A stretch of DNA of 64,000 nt from Frankia casuarinae (GCF_000013345.1 NC_007777.1:2170001-2234000), one strand, 5' to 3'; positions 27,110 through 36,961 are shown, numbered from the stretch's first letter. Numbers and translations are program-made. Notes: a model not told the origin generated them from the letters alone.

Positions 27110-28673
27110 GGACCGCGTCATCTCCGGCTCGGCCGGCAACGGATCCTGCCGGCGCCGCGGGCGTGGGCGTCTCGGCGCACGAGCGCGCCGTGTCTTTCTA
27201 GCGACCGAAATTCGAGGTGGGAATCTAATGAGGCTTCTCCTTATCGCCATGCCATGGCAGGGACTTGACACACCGTCCAGTGCGCTGGGAGTACTCGGGC
27301 CTTCCGTCCGCGAACAGGCGCCCGGCTGGTCCGTGGACGAGTTGTACGGAAACTTCCGGTGGGCTGAGCACCTGATGTGCGCTAGCGGCGGAGCCATCGG
27401 CGTGGCGGACTACGGCAAGGTGGCGGTCCAGGTCTTTCAGGGCGTCGGCGACTGGGTCTTCGCTCCCGCGCTGTATGACGTCGCGAGCTACCGTGTCGAC
27501 GAGTACGCGCAGCTTCTCGACGCGCAGGGTGTCGACGCGGAGGTTCCCGTCGAGATGCAGCGACACTCCCGGACGTTCATCCGGCAGCTGGCGGCCGAGA
27601 TCGCCGCCGATCCACCGGACATCGTCGGATTCACCAGCACTTTCATGCAGAACGTTCCGTCACTCGCGCTCGCGAGGGAGATCAAGAGAGTCGCGCCGGG
27701 CGTCCTCACGGTGATCGGCGGCAGCAACTGCGACGGGCCGCAGGGGCCGGCCCTGCACCGGAACTTCGATCAGCTCGACTTCGTGATCAGTGGTGAAGGC
27801 GAACGGTCGCTGCCCGCGCTGCTGAGGTGTGTCGCCGCAGGTGCGAGTGTCGCCGACATACCCGGCCTCAGCTGGCGGTCCGACGGGATGACGGTCACGA
27901 ACCCACCCGCCGAGTCGTCCGTGCCCTTCGGCGTGGTGCCAGCCCCCGACTACGACGGCTACTTCCAGGCGCTCGAGAATTCGTCGCTCGGCCCCGGCAT
28001 CCGGCCGATGGCGGTTCTCGAGACATCCCGTGGCTGTTGGTGGGGCGAAGTTCACCAGTGCACCTTCTGCGGCCTGAACGGATCGAACATTAACTTTCGG
28101 AGCAAGGCTCCCGAACGCATCGCGCACGAGGTCCGGGACCTGGCGTCGAGGCACCGCGTTCTCGACGTGGTGATGGTCGACAACATTCTCGACATGGGCT
28201 ACATCGATAAGGTGATGCCGGAGCTGGCGGCCCTCGACTGTGATCTGAGGATTCACTACGAGATCAAGTCGAACATGACCCGCGAGCAGCTGGGCCGCCT
28301 GAGGGACGCGAACGTGCTCTTCGTCCAGCCGGGCATCGAGAGCCTGAGCAGCCACGTGCTTCGGCTGATGGAAAAGGGCGTGAGTTCGGCGCACAACGTG
28401 CGTATGCTGCGAGATGGCATGGATCTCGGCCTGAGCGTCACCTGGAACATCCTGTACGGATTCCCTGGGGAGACCGACGAAGATTATCAGAGCCTGCTGA
28501 GGAAAATGGCATCACTGGAACACCTCCAGCCGCCAACCGGCGCGTGGCGCATTGCACTGGAGAGGTTCAGTCCCTATTTCGATGATCCTTCCATTGGATT
28601 CATGTTCCGCACGCCGGCGCGCTTCTATGAACTTATCTATAATGTTCCAAAAGGCGAGTTGTATGATCTCGTC

Positions 28674-30572
28674 GTAAGAGTTCGGTGATGGCGTGGGTGG
28701 GCGGGCCGAAGGCCCGGCCGGTGTTGCCGGTCGGGTGGTTTTCGGCTTGTGGGTGGGGTTAGGGCTCGGGCCCGTCGGGTGGGCCGTCCTGGGGTGGGTC
28801 GGTGCTGGGAGGGCTGCCGGTCTGGGTGGTGGTCTGCCAGGTGAGGAAGGGTTCGAGGGCGGGGCCGGCGGGTGCTTTCCCGCCGGCTGTGGCGCAGGCG
28901 TTCAGGTAGCCGGTCAGGAACGCGAGGGGTTCACGGCCGTTACGCTCCGCGGTGGCGACGATGGTCCAGACCCGGGCGGCGAGGTGCGCGGCCCACTCAG
29001 CGTGTGCGCCGTAGTAGTTCTTCCGCCCGACGACCGGGGTCCGTAGCGCTCTCTCGGCAGCATTGTTGTCAAGATCCAGGTCGGGGAAGTCCTGGTGGCG
29101 GGCCAGCCCGTCCCATTCCCGGTCCAGGGTCGCCAGGACCTTCTTCGCCGCCGGGTGCAGGCTGTGGATCGCCGCCTCCGCGCGCCGCGCCGTGTCGATC
29201 GCCCTCAGCGCGGCCTCGAACGCGCCGGCGGCCTCGCGGTAGCCGCCGGTTGTGGGCTGCTCGGCGGCGAGGGCGCGGTGAGCGAGGTAGAGCATCCCGA
29301 TCCGGGCGACCCACTGGTCGGCCCAGTACCGCAGTTGGGGGTGGGCGTCCCCGGCCCGGATGAAGTACCGGCGGATGTGTGCCCAGCACCAGAGCGGGTC
29401 GACTCCGTCGACGCGGCCCAGGGACTGGTAGACGGTGTAGAAGTCCGACGAGACGACGAGGCGACGTCCGTCGGACAGCGCCCCGGCGGCCCGGTCGATC
29501 CCGAAGTGCTTCTCGACCGGGGCAGCCGAGCGGGTCGGGTCCATCCGGAACACCACCGTGTCGGCGGCGACGAACACCCACAGCCACCAGCGGGTCCCGT
29601 CCTTGCCCTCGACCCGCTCGAACACCCGCCACGTCGTCTCGTCCGCGTGGACATGACCGGCGGCGGCGTTACGCGCCACGATCTGCTCATCGAGCCCGCC
29701 GAGCAGTCCATGCACGTCCTTCAACGCCCCACACAGAGTGCCCTCGGCAACACCGAGCCCGTCGGCGGCCAGCGCCCGAGCGATCCGGTGCAACGGCAGG
29801 CCCAGGACGTACTTCTCGTAGAGAAGGCGGGCGAGGAACCCTGCGGTGAACCGGCCCTTGGGAATCGGTTTGGGTGGCACCGGCGCGGTCACTGTCCGCG
29901 GCCCCGGACATGTGCAGCACCGCCGATACCGCCGCCGCCGATGCACGATCCGGGTGATCACGACCTGCCAGTCGACCTGTTCGCTGTCGTCGGTCCCCAA
30001 CGGCGTGAACGCCACCCCACACCCGGGGCAGGCACGGTCGACCTCGGGCACATCATGGATCTCCTCGCGGGTCTGCAGATGCGAGTAGTCCCGCCGGCCA
30101 TGCCCCCGGCTCCCCGGCCGCTGCCCGCGTTGACGCGCCGGCCGGCCGGCATCCCCACCGCCCGAATCCTGCCGATCTTCTGGTTTCTCATCCACAGCCG
30201 ACGACGGGCCGGTCTTCTCCGAGGAACGACCGAACAGCATCCGGGACAGCACCGCGACCTGCTCGCTCAACTCCTCGACCCGCAGCTGCAGCTGCCCGAC
30301 ACGGGCCTCGGCTTTCTCCGCACACTCCTCGGCCCGCTCGGCACGCCCACGCCAGTACGCCACCTCGGTGACATCATCGGTGACAGACAGAACAGACACA
30401 CCACCCAGGACACATCACCAGCGTCCTCGGTATCAGGAACTACACCCGACGTATCACGAAGAGCCCACAACCCCCCACCAGCATCCCGCGGACACTCCGC
30501 CCGACTCCCGCCACAGCCACGACACCGCCACACGGCGGAACCAGCCCCTCCACGCCATCGCCGAATACTTAC
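28674..30572 (-). mobile_element. IS66-family element inside the radical-SAM gene
   Basis: 1,899 bp bounded by an 8-bp direct repeat ATCTCGTC (28666-28673 and 30573-30580). Terminal inverted repeats: GTAAGAGTTCGGTGATGGCG at the left and, read inward from the right end, GTAAGTATTCGGCGATGGCG (three mismatches in 20). GTAA ends and 8-bp duplications are typical of IS66. It carries only the large transposase gene, no tnpA/tnpB, as in the ISBst12-like subgroup. Confidence 0.93.
28759..30399 (-). CDS. IS66-family transposase (TnpC type)
   Basis: 546 residues. An N-terminal Glu/Leu coiled coil (RVGQLQLRVEELSEQVAVLS) precedes SRMLFGRSSEK, then a zinc-finger-like CPGCG and a C-x-C pair, and the DDE core: HADETTWRVFE, SSDFYTVYQ and DNNAAERALR. 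Length and order are those of IS66 transposases, and nothing is missing, so the element may still be mobile. Confidence 0.93.
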   Translation of the reverse strand: MSVLSVTDDVTEVAYWRGRAERAEECAEKAEARVGQLQLRVEELSEQVAVLSRMLFGRSSEKTGPSSAVDEKPEDRQDSGGGDAGRPARQRGQRPGSRGHGRRDYSHLQTREEIHDVPEVDRACPGCGVAFTPLGTDDSEQVDWQVVITRIVHRRRRYRRCCTCPGPRTVTAPVPPKPIPKGRFTAGFLARLLYEKYVLGLPLHRIARALAADGLGVAEGTLCGALKDVHGLLGGLDEQIVARNAAAGHVHADETTWRVFERVEGKDGTRWWLWVFVAADTVVFRMDPTRSAAPVEKHFGIDRAAGALSDGRRLVVSSDFYTVYQSLGRVDGVDPLWCWAHIRRYFIRAGDAHPQLRYWADQWVARIGMLYLAHRALAAEQPTTGGYREAAGAFEAALRAIDTARRAEAAIHSLHPAAKKVLATLDREWDGLARHQDFPDLDLDNNAAERALRTPVVGRKNYYGAHAEWAAHLAARVWTIVATAERNGREPLAFLTGYLNACATAGGKAPAGPALEPFLTWQTTTQTGSPPSTDPPQDGPPDGPEP

Positions 30573-30999
30573 ATCTCGTCTACCTTTTCGACGGCAGTAC
30601 GCGAGGGATCGCGGGGCCGCTGGAGGACGACCTGAAGCAGGCAGTCAGAAACTGGGCCGAGGCCTATCCAAGGAGCACGCTTCTGTATTGGATCGACGAC
30701 CAGGGCCGGGTGGTCATCGAGGACCAGCGGGCAAGCTGGCCTGAAGAGGTCATCGAGTTGGACGAGCTGCAAAGCAATGTATACCTCGATCTCTTCCAGG
30801 GAGCCGGGTGGGAGGGCGTGCGCCGACGGCTCGCCGACGGCGGCCAAGTCGTGACCGACGAGGAAGCCCGGAAGATCCTTCGTTACTTCGTCGACCGCGG
30901 TCTCGCCTTCGAGGACGAAGGGCGCTACGTGAGCTTGGCGCTCGAGGTCGACCCGTACCGCCGGAAGCTTGTCGACGGCAGAGAGGTCGCGGCATCCCG

Positions 31000-31743
31000 A
31001 TGAGCGCCCTGCTGGATATCGACGGACTCAGGGCGCTGGCCGACCGCCACGGGCGCCGCCCGGCGGGCGGGCGACCGGGCGCCGCGGTGCTGGTCCTCGG
31101 TGCGGACTGGACCGGGCTCCCTGCTCCTGACGAACTGGGATCGCTTCTGCGGCGTGTGCCCGTCGCCGGTGTGCGGCTGGCTGAGGCCGTCGACCTGTCA
31201 GGACTCCCGGCTGACGTGACCGCGCGAAGCATCGCGCTGGTTCGCGAATGCTCCTCGATCGGAGTGCGGTTGTCGTGGTCATTGAGCCTGAGCCCGGACC
31301 AGATGGGGATGGTTCGGATACTCGATCACCTACCGCCTCCGGGGAAGGTGACCGTCCTGGGCGAGGGAGAACTCCCCCTCGGCCATTGGCGATCGGCGGG
31401 CAGTTTTGGTCTGTTCTATTTCCGGAAGGGGCCGGACTTCGTCTCCGTAGTCGACCAGAGGAGCGAGGCCACGAATCGGTTCATCGTCGACGACGCCGTC
31501 CTCATCGACGTGCTCCGGCAGGGAATGTCGGGATGCGCGTGGGCCGACGTGACCCGGACTCCGCAGTATGCCGCGGCCGCGCGGGACCTGGTGGGCAAGG
31601 GCTTGATCCTGCGCGTCGGCGACTATTGCGTCACTCTACCGGTGCATATGCGTCGTTGGCCGGTGGGGACGCTTCTGCTGGGCGGGACTCTGGCCGCGGC
31701 CGGCACGAAGAAGTCCGTTCTGACGGTTGACCGGCAGCTCTGA
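31000..31743 (+). CDS. DUF5825-like partner of the radical-SAM methyltransferase
   Basis: 247 residues. The ATG overlaps the stop of the radical-SAM gene (ATGA, 31000-31003), so the two are coupled. The middle reads FGLFYFRKGPDFVSVVDQRS, which I recognise as the family found next to this type of radical-SAM enzyme (DUF5825). From memory of chuangxinmycin work, a protein of this family is needed by the methyltransferase; treat that as recollection. No catalytic motif is evident. After the IS66 insertion it is cut off from its coupled upstream cistron and may be poorly expressed. Confidence 0.7.
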   Translation: MSALLDIDGLRALADRHGRRPAGGRPGAAVLVLGADWTGLPAPDELGSLLRRVPVAGVRLAEAVDLSGLPADVTARSIALVRECSSIGVRLSWSLSLSPDQMGMVRILDHLPPPGKVTVLGEGELPLGHWRSAGSFGLFYFRKGPDFVSVVDQRSEATNRFIVDDAVLIDVLRQGMSGCAWADVTRTPQYAAAARDLVGKGLILRVGDYCVTLPVHMRRWPVGTLLLGGTLAAAGTKKSVLTVDRQL

Positions 31744-31880
31744 CCGACTCCCGCGGCCCTCTTCCTGGAAGCCGGGCGGCCACCACAGCCGGGTCGCCAC
31801 CGAAGCCGCCCGGTGCCAGGTGTGGCTCGGCAGTCTCGGGCGACTCGGCGCCGACCCGGCCGGCCGGTGACCCCAGACCG

Positions 31881-32993
31881 TCAGTAGTGGCTGTTCATGG
31901 CGGTACGCACCTCGGCGAGGGTTGCGTCGGCGACGGCTCCCGCTCGTTCGTTGCCCTCGCGGAGCACACGGCGCAGATGGGAGCGGTCCTCGGCGTAGTC
32001 GGCTCGGCGAGCCCGGATCGGTGCCAGGTAGTCGTTGACCGCTTCGATCACGATCTTCTTAAGTGCGGCGGCCCCGGCGGAGCCGATGTCGTCGGCGACC
32101 TGATGAGGGTGCCGGTTCTGGCAGAGCGAAGCGAGCAGGAGGAGGGAGGACACCTCGGGACGGTTCGCGGGATCGTAGGTGATGTGGCGCTCGGAGTCGG
32201 TCTTCGCTCCCTTGAGCAGCCGGGCGGTCTCGTCGGCGGTCGCAGCCAGGGCCACAGCGTTACGCCGGCTCTTGCTCATCTTGGAGCCATCCGTGCCGAG
32301 GAGAAGGGGCGCGCTCGACAGGAGCGCCTCGGGCTCTGGAAACAGTCTGGTGCCGTCGCCGTAGCGGTCGTTGAAGCGGCGGGCGATCGTGCGGGCGAGT
32401 TCGAGGTGGGGAAGCTGGTCCTGGCCCACTGGGACCAGGTTTCCCTTGCAGAAGAGAATGTCGGCGGCCTGGTGGACGGGGTAGGTGTACATCAGGCCAC
32501 TGACGGCCGACTGCCGGGAATGCGCGATCTCCTCCTTGACGGTGGGATTGCGGTTCAGCTCGGCAACGGAGACAAGGCTTAGAAAGGGCAGCATCAGCTG
32601 GTTGAGGGCGGGGACGGCACTGTGTGTGAAGATCGTGCTGCGTGCCGGGTCTATGCCGATGGCCAGGTAGTCCAGGACCAGTTCCTCCACGTGGGCGGTC
32701 AGGTTGTCCGCTACGTCGCGATCGGTCAGAACCTGGTAGTCAGCAATAATCAGGAAGATCTCCGTCCCGAGATCCTGAAGGCGAACCCGATTGTGCAACG
32801 TGCCGAAGTAGTGCCCGAGATGTAGGCGCCCGGTAGGACGGTCACCCGTCAGTACCCGAAACCGCTCGGGGTTGCTGAGAATCAGTTCTTCCAATTCCGC
32901 GCTGCGCGCCTGGGCGGCGGAGGTTCTGAGCGCCGAGGTAGCGGGGTCCGAGTCTGTGGTATCTAGGCCTATGGACGCGGAATCAGTGTTCAC
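31881..32993 (-). CDS. trpS: Tryptophanyl-tRNA synthetase, auxiliary/resistant type
   Basis: 370 residues with an N-terminal extension of about 45 residues. The HIGH-type motif is HLGH (58-61, in GDRPTGRLHLGHYFGTL) instead of the HLGN common in housekeeping bacterial TrpRS; KMSKS is intact (Lys238-Ser242). This spelling resembles the second, inhibitor-tolerant TrpRS of streptomycetes. It charges tRNA-Trp. Placed convergent to a chuangxinmycin-type cluster, whose product inhibits TrpRS, it is most simply the self-resistance gene (inference). GTG 32993 follows AGGAG. No T-box leader was seen upstream. Confidence 0.9.
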   Translation of the reverse strand: MNTDSASIGLDTTDSDPATSALRTSAAQARSAELEELILSNPERFRVLTGDRPTGRLHLGHYFGTLHNRVRLQDLGTEIFLIIADYQVLTDRDVADNLTAHVEELVLDYLAIGIDPARSTIFTHSAVPALNQLMLPFLSLVSVAELNRNPTVKEEIAHSRQSAVSGLMYTYPVHQAADILFCKGNLVPVGQDQLPHLELARTIARRFNDRYGDGTRLFPEPEALLSSAPLLLGTDGSKMSKSRRNAVALAATADETARLLKGAKTDSERHITYDPANRPEVSSLLLLASLCQNRHPHQVADDIGSAGAAALKKIVIEAVNDYLAPIRARRADYAEDRSHLRRVLREGNERAGAVADATLAEVRTAMNSHY

Positions 32994-33110
32994 GGGATCT
33001 CCTGGAAGGTCGGTCCCGCCGTCGCGATGGCACGAGCCCGATCCCCGAGACGCGAAGGGCCGTCCATCCGAACGGCGCGATCACAGCTGGGAAGGCGGCC
33101 GCTCCTACTA

Positions 33111-34289
33111 CTGAGCTTTAATCTTCGAGGTCAAGCTGGTTTTCTGTGTTTGTCTACGGGCGGGTGTGAATCGGGTAGACCGGCTATATGAGATATGCGA
33201 CGGGTGGCGGGTTGACGCCCGCCGAGCAGGTGGAACGTGAGCGGGTCCGGAGGGCTGCGGCCGGCCGGTTCGCCGCGGGGGCGAGCCAGGCCGAGGTCGC
33301 CCGGGAGTTCCGGGTGACCCCGAAGACCGCGAGCCGCTGGCACCACGCCTGGGAGGCCGAGGGCGAGTCCGGGCTGCGCTCGGCCGGGCCGGGGTCGCGG
33401 TGCCGGTTGGATGACCGGGACCTGGCCCGGTTGGAGGCGGTCCTGCGCCGGGGACCGGGGCCGTACGGCTGGGAGGATCAGCGGTGGACCCTGGCCCGGG
33501 TCCGCCAGGTGATCGCAGCAGAGTTCGGGGTGGACTACACCCTGGCCGGGGTGTGGCTGCTGCTGGACCGGCAGGGCTGGTCGTGCCAGCTCCCCGCCCG
33601 CCGCGCGGTCGAACGCGACGACGCCGCGGTCGACGCCTGGGCGCAGGAGGAGTGGCCGGCGGTAAAAAGACCGCGGCGGCCCAGGACGCCTGGATCTGTT
33701 TCCTCGACGAGACAGGACAGGGGCTGAGGCCGCCACGGGCACGGACCTGGGGCCGGCGGGGTCGGACCCCGGTGGTGCGGGTACCGGGGCGGGGTGGGAA
33801 CGGCCGGGTGAGTGTGGTCGGGATGGTCTGCTACCGGCCCGGCTGGCGTCCGCGGCTGCTCTACCGGGCCCGGACCTGGCGGGGTGGTGGCGGGCGCAGG
33901 GGGATCGGCTGGGAGGACTGCCGGGATCTGCTGGCCGCCGCGCATGCGCAGCTTCCCGGGGGCCGGCTGGTGCTGGTCTGGGACCGGGTGAACATCCACC
34001 GGCAGACGGAGATGACCACGTTCCTGCGGGAGCACGCGGGCTGGGTGAGCGCGGTGCTGCTACCGGCCTACGCCCCTGAGCTGAACCCGGCCGAGGGGGT
34101 GTGGTCACAGCTCAAGCGCACCGCTGTGGTGAACCTGGCTGCCCGCGCCCTCGACGAGGTCTGCCAGGCGGTCAAGCACGGGCTGAAACGAATGCAGTAC
34201 CGGCCCCCGTTGCTGTTGGGGTTCCTCGCCGAAACCGGTCTGGTCTGGGAAGAGCTATGGTCAACATGACTCCACGCATTAAAGCTCAG
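33111..34289 (+). mobile_element. IS630-family element
   Basis: 1,179 bp between a perfect 12-bp inverted repeat CTGAGCTTTAAT (33111-33122) and ATTAAAGCTCAG (34278-34289). IS630 elements insert at TA; TA dinucleotides occur within these ends, so the exact border may be a few bases inside. It holds one frameshifted transposase gene. Confidence 0.75.
33188..34269 (+). CDS. IS630-family transposase, two frames joined at an A5G slip site
   Basis: Frame one (33188-33727) has the HTH part AGASQAEVAREFRVTPKTAS and the linker to AWAQEEWPAV; frame two continues KKTAAAQDAWICFLDETGQG and ends at 34269 with the DDE motifs FLDETG, VLVWDRVNIH and AYAPELNPAEGVW. The switch falls at GTAAAAAGAC near 33662. 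A -1 slip joins them without loss, which suggests programmed frameshifting rather than decay. Confidence 0.8.
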
Positions 34290-34614
34290 GAAGAGCGCCA
34301 CCAGATGAGGCACGAACGGTCCACGCCCCCATATTAACAGCAGCCGTCTGGGCGGTTCGGTTCCGAGTGAAGACGGCCGGCCGACCCGGTGGCCGGTCAT
34401 GGCGTCCGCCGGCACCATGTTCGACATGCCCGCCCGTGCCATCCGGCTCGACGCTCTCCAGAAGACCCGCCATCCGCAATCCCCCCGCGAGCTGACCGCA
34501 CCGACCGACGTCCGCCATGACGCTGTTCACCCGTGAGGATGACAGCCCGACCACCACCGCACCGGCGACCACCGTGTGATCTGTCGGCCGAGCAGGAGGA
34601 TCAGCGACCGGCCA
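34290..34614. other. 325 bp without a supported gene
   Basis: Only short GC-driven frames. It separates the IS630 element from the DUF2637 3' fragment. Confidence 0.4.
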
Positions 34615-34850
34615 ACCTGCGTCCCTCGGTTCGCCGCCCTGGTCTACGACGTCGGCCGGTTGCTGCGACCATCGAGCGCACCGTGGATGTCAGCGCGCAA
34701 CTGGGCGACCAGGCCGCGGGCTGTCCCGGTGCCAACGGCGAGCCGCTTGCGCAGCGTTTCCGCGGAGATGGGGCGTTGGTGCTGCTGTCAGTGCAGCACG
34801 TCCTCGGCGCGGGCGCGGTGCAACAGGTCCTGCCTGCGCGCCTCACGCGA
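34615..34850 (-). pseudogene. C-terminal fragment of a DUF2637 gene
   Basis: Minus-strand similarity to the last third of the intact DUF2637 protein: DLLHRARAEDVLH, then TGA where the intact copy has TGG, then QQHQRPISAETLRKRLAVGT and LVAQLRADIH. It is probably the 3' part of the copy whose 5' part lies at 38242-42154, separated from it by the integrase and IS630 insertions. Confidence 0.75.
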
Positions 34851-34949
34851 CAGCGGGCCCCCGACGGTAGTCCTGCCGGGCATTGGCTCGGCTGCCGTCG
34901 CTGAACACGCACACGATCCCCAGCCCGTCGTCGGTCACCGTGGCCGGCA

Positions 34950-36416
34950 TCAGTCGTCCTCGCCAGGTTCGTCGGTGAACTCCGCCGCGACCTCGGTGTC
35001 CGCCGCCGGATCATCGGCCAGGCCGGCCGCCGCGCCGGCTCGCGCATACGCCTCCCCGAAAATCCGGGTGGTGTCCAACCGGCGAAGGTAAGCCTCCGTC
35101 GTGGTGACCGATGAGTGACCCATCAAATCCCGCAGCACCAGCAGCGGATCGGCTTTGCTCAGATACAACGCCAACGCGGCGTCCGGCCCGCCGTCTCCAC
35201 CGGCCGCCACCAGTTCGGCGGCCCGCCGGTAATGCCCATCCACCAGCCGTTCCAACGTGGCCATCGCGAAAGAATGCCGCAGCCGATGCGGATGAACATG
35301 CGGGAACCGCAGCTCGACACGTGCCCGGATACGATCCGACGCGCGTTCCAAAACGGTCGCCCAGGCGGTGAACGGTCCGCCGTCCGAGCGGACCGCCAAC
35401 AGGCACGAACCACCATCCGGAGCGACCAGCCGCCGCCGCTCGCCCGGCGTCAGCGCATCCCAGTCCCGGCGCACCCCGTTAATCCGCCCGCCACGCATGT
35501 CCGGCTCGCTCACCCGCAGCGCAGGACCCCACCGGGCCGGCGGACACCATGATGCTCCTTCCACCGCGGCGGCCCGGTCCAGCGTCACATAATCATGCAC
35601 AACCCTCAGCGCCTCGACGCTGATCCAACTGGTACGGAACTTACGGCCCTTGGCCACCCCGGACGGCACCGGCAGCGCCCCCGGCCGGGACGGCGGCGTC
35701 GGGATCTCATAGACCAGCAGCGACGAGAACTCCTGCAACCGCAGGCCCGTCGCCAACGCCAACCCGACCACCGCCCGGTTACGGGCAAGCTCCCGCCCCG
35801 CATAGCCAGCATCCGCCTGACCGTCCCGGTCCAGCCCGGCCAGCGCGTTCAGCAGCAACGTCGCAAAGTCGGCTTCCAGATATTTGATCGTGACGTGCGG
35901 TTTCGGAGTTCGGCGCATCGCCAGGTTCACCCGGACGTCACGCACCATGCCGCCGACCATGGCCTTCGCGGTCCGGTAGGTGAACGGCTCGGCCGACGCA
36001 TAGCCTTCGGCCATCGCCCACCGGTAGAACATGCTCACGATGCTTATGTGCTGGCTCCACGTGCTCGCCGCCAGCCGCCGCTCCACCGGCCCCGCCGACC
36101 GGTCCTCGGCATATTTCCCAAGTGCCAGTTTGAGCTGCTCGCGCGGGCCGAGCACGTCGATGCCGTGCCCGGCCAGGAACTCCACCCAGTCCTTCACCGC
36201 CCGCGCATACGCCGCCCACGACCGCGGCGCCGGCACACCGCACGCCGGAAGCTCACGAAGCCACCGGTTCACCACCGCCGCCGGCCGCACGCACCCCGGC
36301 CCGTCCTCGAACCGCAGATCGTCGTCGACCAGCACCGGCATGCGCTCGGGGATCAGCGGCGCTGCCTCGACATCCCACGACTCCCACCCCCGTGACGAGA
36401 AGAAGATCAGCAACAT
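34950..36416 (-). CDS. Tyrosine recombinase (phage/ICE-type integrase)
   Basis: 488 residues from ATG 36416. An N-terminal SAM-like DNA-binding part (SWAAYARAVKDWVEFLAGHG) is followed by the catalytic domain: Arg in ATGLRLQEFSSLL, HPHRLRHSFAMATLERL, LMGHSSVTTTEAYLR with the Tyr. All key residues are present, so it may be active. It sits between the two parts of the broken DUF2637 copy. Upstream frames to 36506 lack a ribosome-binding site. Confidence 0.88.
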   Translation of the reverse strand: MLLIFFSSRGWESWDVEAAPLIPERMPVLVDDDLRFEDGPGCVRPAAVVNRWLRELPACGVPAPRSWAAYARAVKDWVEFLAGHGIDVLGPREQLKLALGKYAEDRSAGPVERRLAASTWSQHISIVSMFYRWAMAEGYASAEPFTYRTAKAMVGGMVRDVRVNLAMRRTPKPHVTIKYLEADFATLLLNALAGLDRDGQADAGYAGRELARNRAVVGLALATGLRLQEFSSLLVYEIPTPPSRPGALPVPSGVAKGRKFRTSWISVEALRVVHDYVTLDRAAAVEGASWCPPARWGPALRVSEPDMRGGRINGVRRDWDALTPGERRRLVAPDGGSCLLAVRSDGGPFTAWATVLERASDRIRARVELRFPHVHPHRLRHSFAMATLERLVDGHYRRAAELVAAGGDGGPDAALALYLSKADPLLVLRDLMGHSSVTTTEAYLRRLDTTRIFGEAYARAGAAAGLADDPAADTEVAAEFTDEPGEDD

Positions 36417-36546
36417 GGGAGTCGACGGTAGAACCACGACACGGCGCCGAACCACGACCAAAAACGCCGTGTCACCCCAGGTCAGCAGCGAATCGCTACA
36501 CAGCAACTAAGTGGTTGAGCCTGGAAGTCCTTTGGGGGTGCAGTGA

Positions 36547-36873
36547 TCAGCTGGGTTCGGCGGGGAGGTGGATGGTGCAGGCGGTGTCGAGGGCGTCCTG
36601 GGGGCTACCGGCGAGGTAGCCGGTGAGCAGGGCGGTTTCCTGGTAGCGGTTGTGGGCGGCGGAGTAGATCGCGAAGCCGAACGAGTGGGCTGACCCGCCG
36701 TAGCGCAGCCGGCACAGGGGGATCTCCTCGCCGTCGGGCAGGACGCCGGCGACGTAGGCGAACGCGCCACGGTAGGTGACCTCGGTGCGGGCGAGTTGCG
36801 GCCAGCGCTGCTCCGCATGATCGAGCAGGCGCAGCCGGATCGAGGACGTCGTGGACTCGGGGATCGCCGTCAT
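36547..36873 (-). CDS. Passenger protein of the IS630 element, function unknown
   Basis: 108 residues from ATG 36873. Reads MTAIPESTTSSIRLRLLDHA ... GAFAYVAGVLPDGEEIPLCR then LRYGGSAHSFGFAIYSA, a compact actinobacterial family of unknown function. It lies wholly inside the 30-bp terminal repeats, 6 nt from the left one, so it moves with the element. A palindrome TCTGCCGGCAGCCGGCAGA (36883-36901) just upstream could be an operator shared with the divergent transposase gene. Confidence 0.75.
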   Translation of the reverse strand: MTAIPESTTSSIRLRLLDHAEQRWPQLARTEVTYRGAFAYVAGVLPDGEEIPLCRLRYGGSAHSFGFAIYSAAHNRYQETALLTGYLAGSPQDALDTACTIHLPAEPS

Positions 36874-36961
36874 GCCCACCAGTCTGCCGGCAGCCGGCAG
36901 ATCGCTACGATCATCCCGCCGTCGCCTTGGACGCCCACCCCGCCTGCTCCCGGAGTGCGTG

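Larger units (their letters stand above)
27228..31003 (+). pseudogene. Cobalamin-dependent radical-SAM C-methyltransferase, interrupted by an IS66-type element
   Basis: The gene is in two pieces: 27228-28673 and 30581-31003. The left piece starts MRLLLIAMPWQGLDTPSSAL (GAGGTGGGA before the ATG), has a B12-binding-like domain (DIVGFTSTFMQN ... LTVIGGSNCDGPQG) and the cluster motif RGCWWGEVHQCTFCGLNG with Cys270, Cys278 and Cys281. This CWWG...CTFCGLNG pattern is typical of the radical-SAM 'maturation protein 1' family. The left piece ends in NVPKGELYD; after the insert the same reading phase resumes as LVYLFDGSTRGIAGPLEDDL. With the element and one ATCTCGTC copy removed the frame is open for 622 codons, close to family length. 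As it stands the protein stops at residue 486 with four foreign residues and lacks about 140 C-terminal residues. In chuangxinmycin-type clusters this enzyme adds the C-methyl group. Confidence 0.9.

Noticed and set aside
27228-31743. Reading the radical-SAM and DUF5825-like pair as a RiPP (bacteriocin) maturation system
   Set aside because: The family name suggests peptides, but no precursor peptide or transporter is present, and the JAMM, ThiS-P450 and TrpRS neighbours fit small-molecule chuangxinmycin chemistry better.
32994-33110. T-box riboswitch upstream of trpS
   Set aside because: Only 117 bp lie between the start and the IS630 end; I see no specifier loop, T-box sequence or terminator/antiterminator pair.
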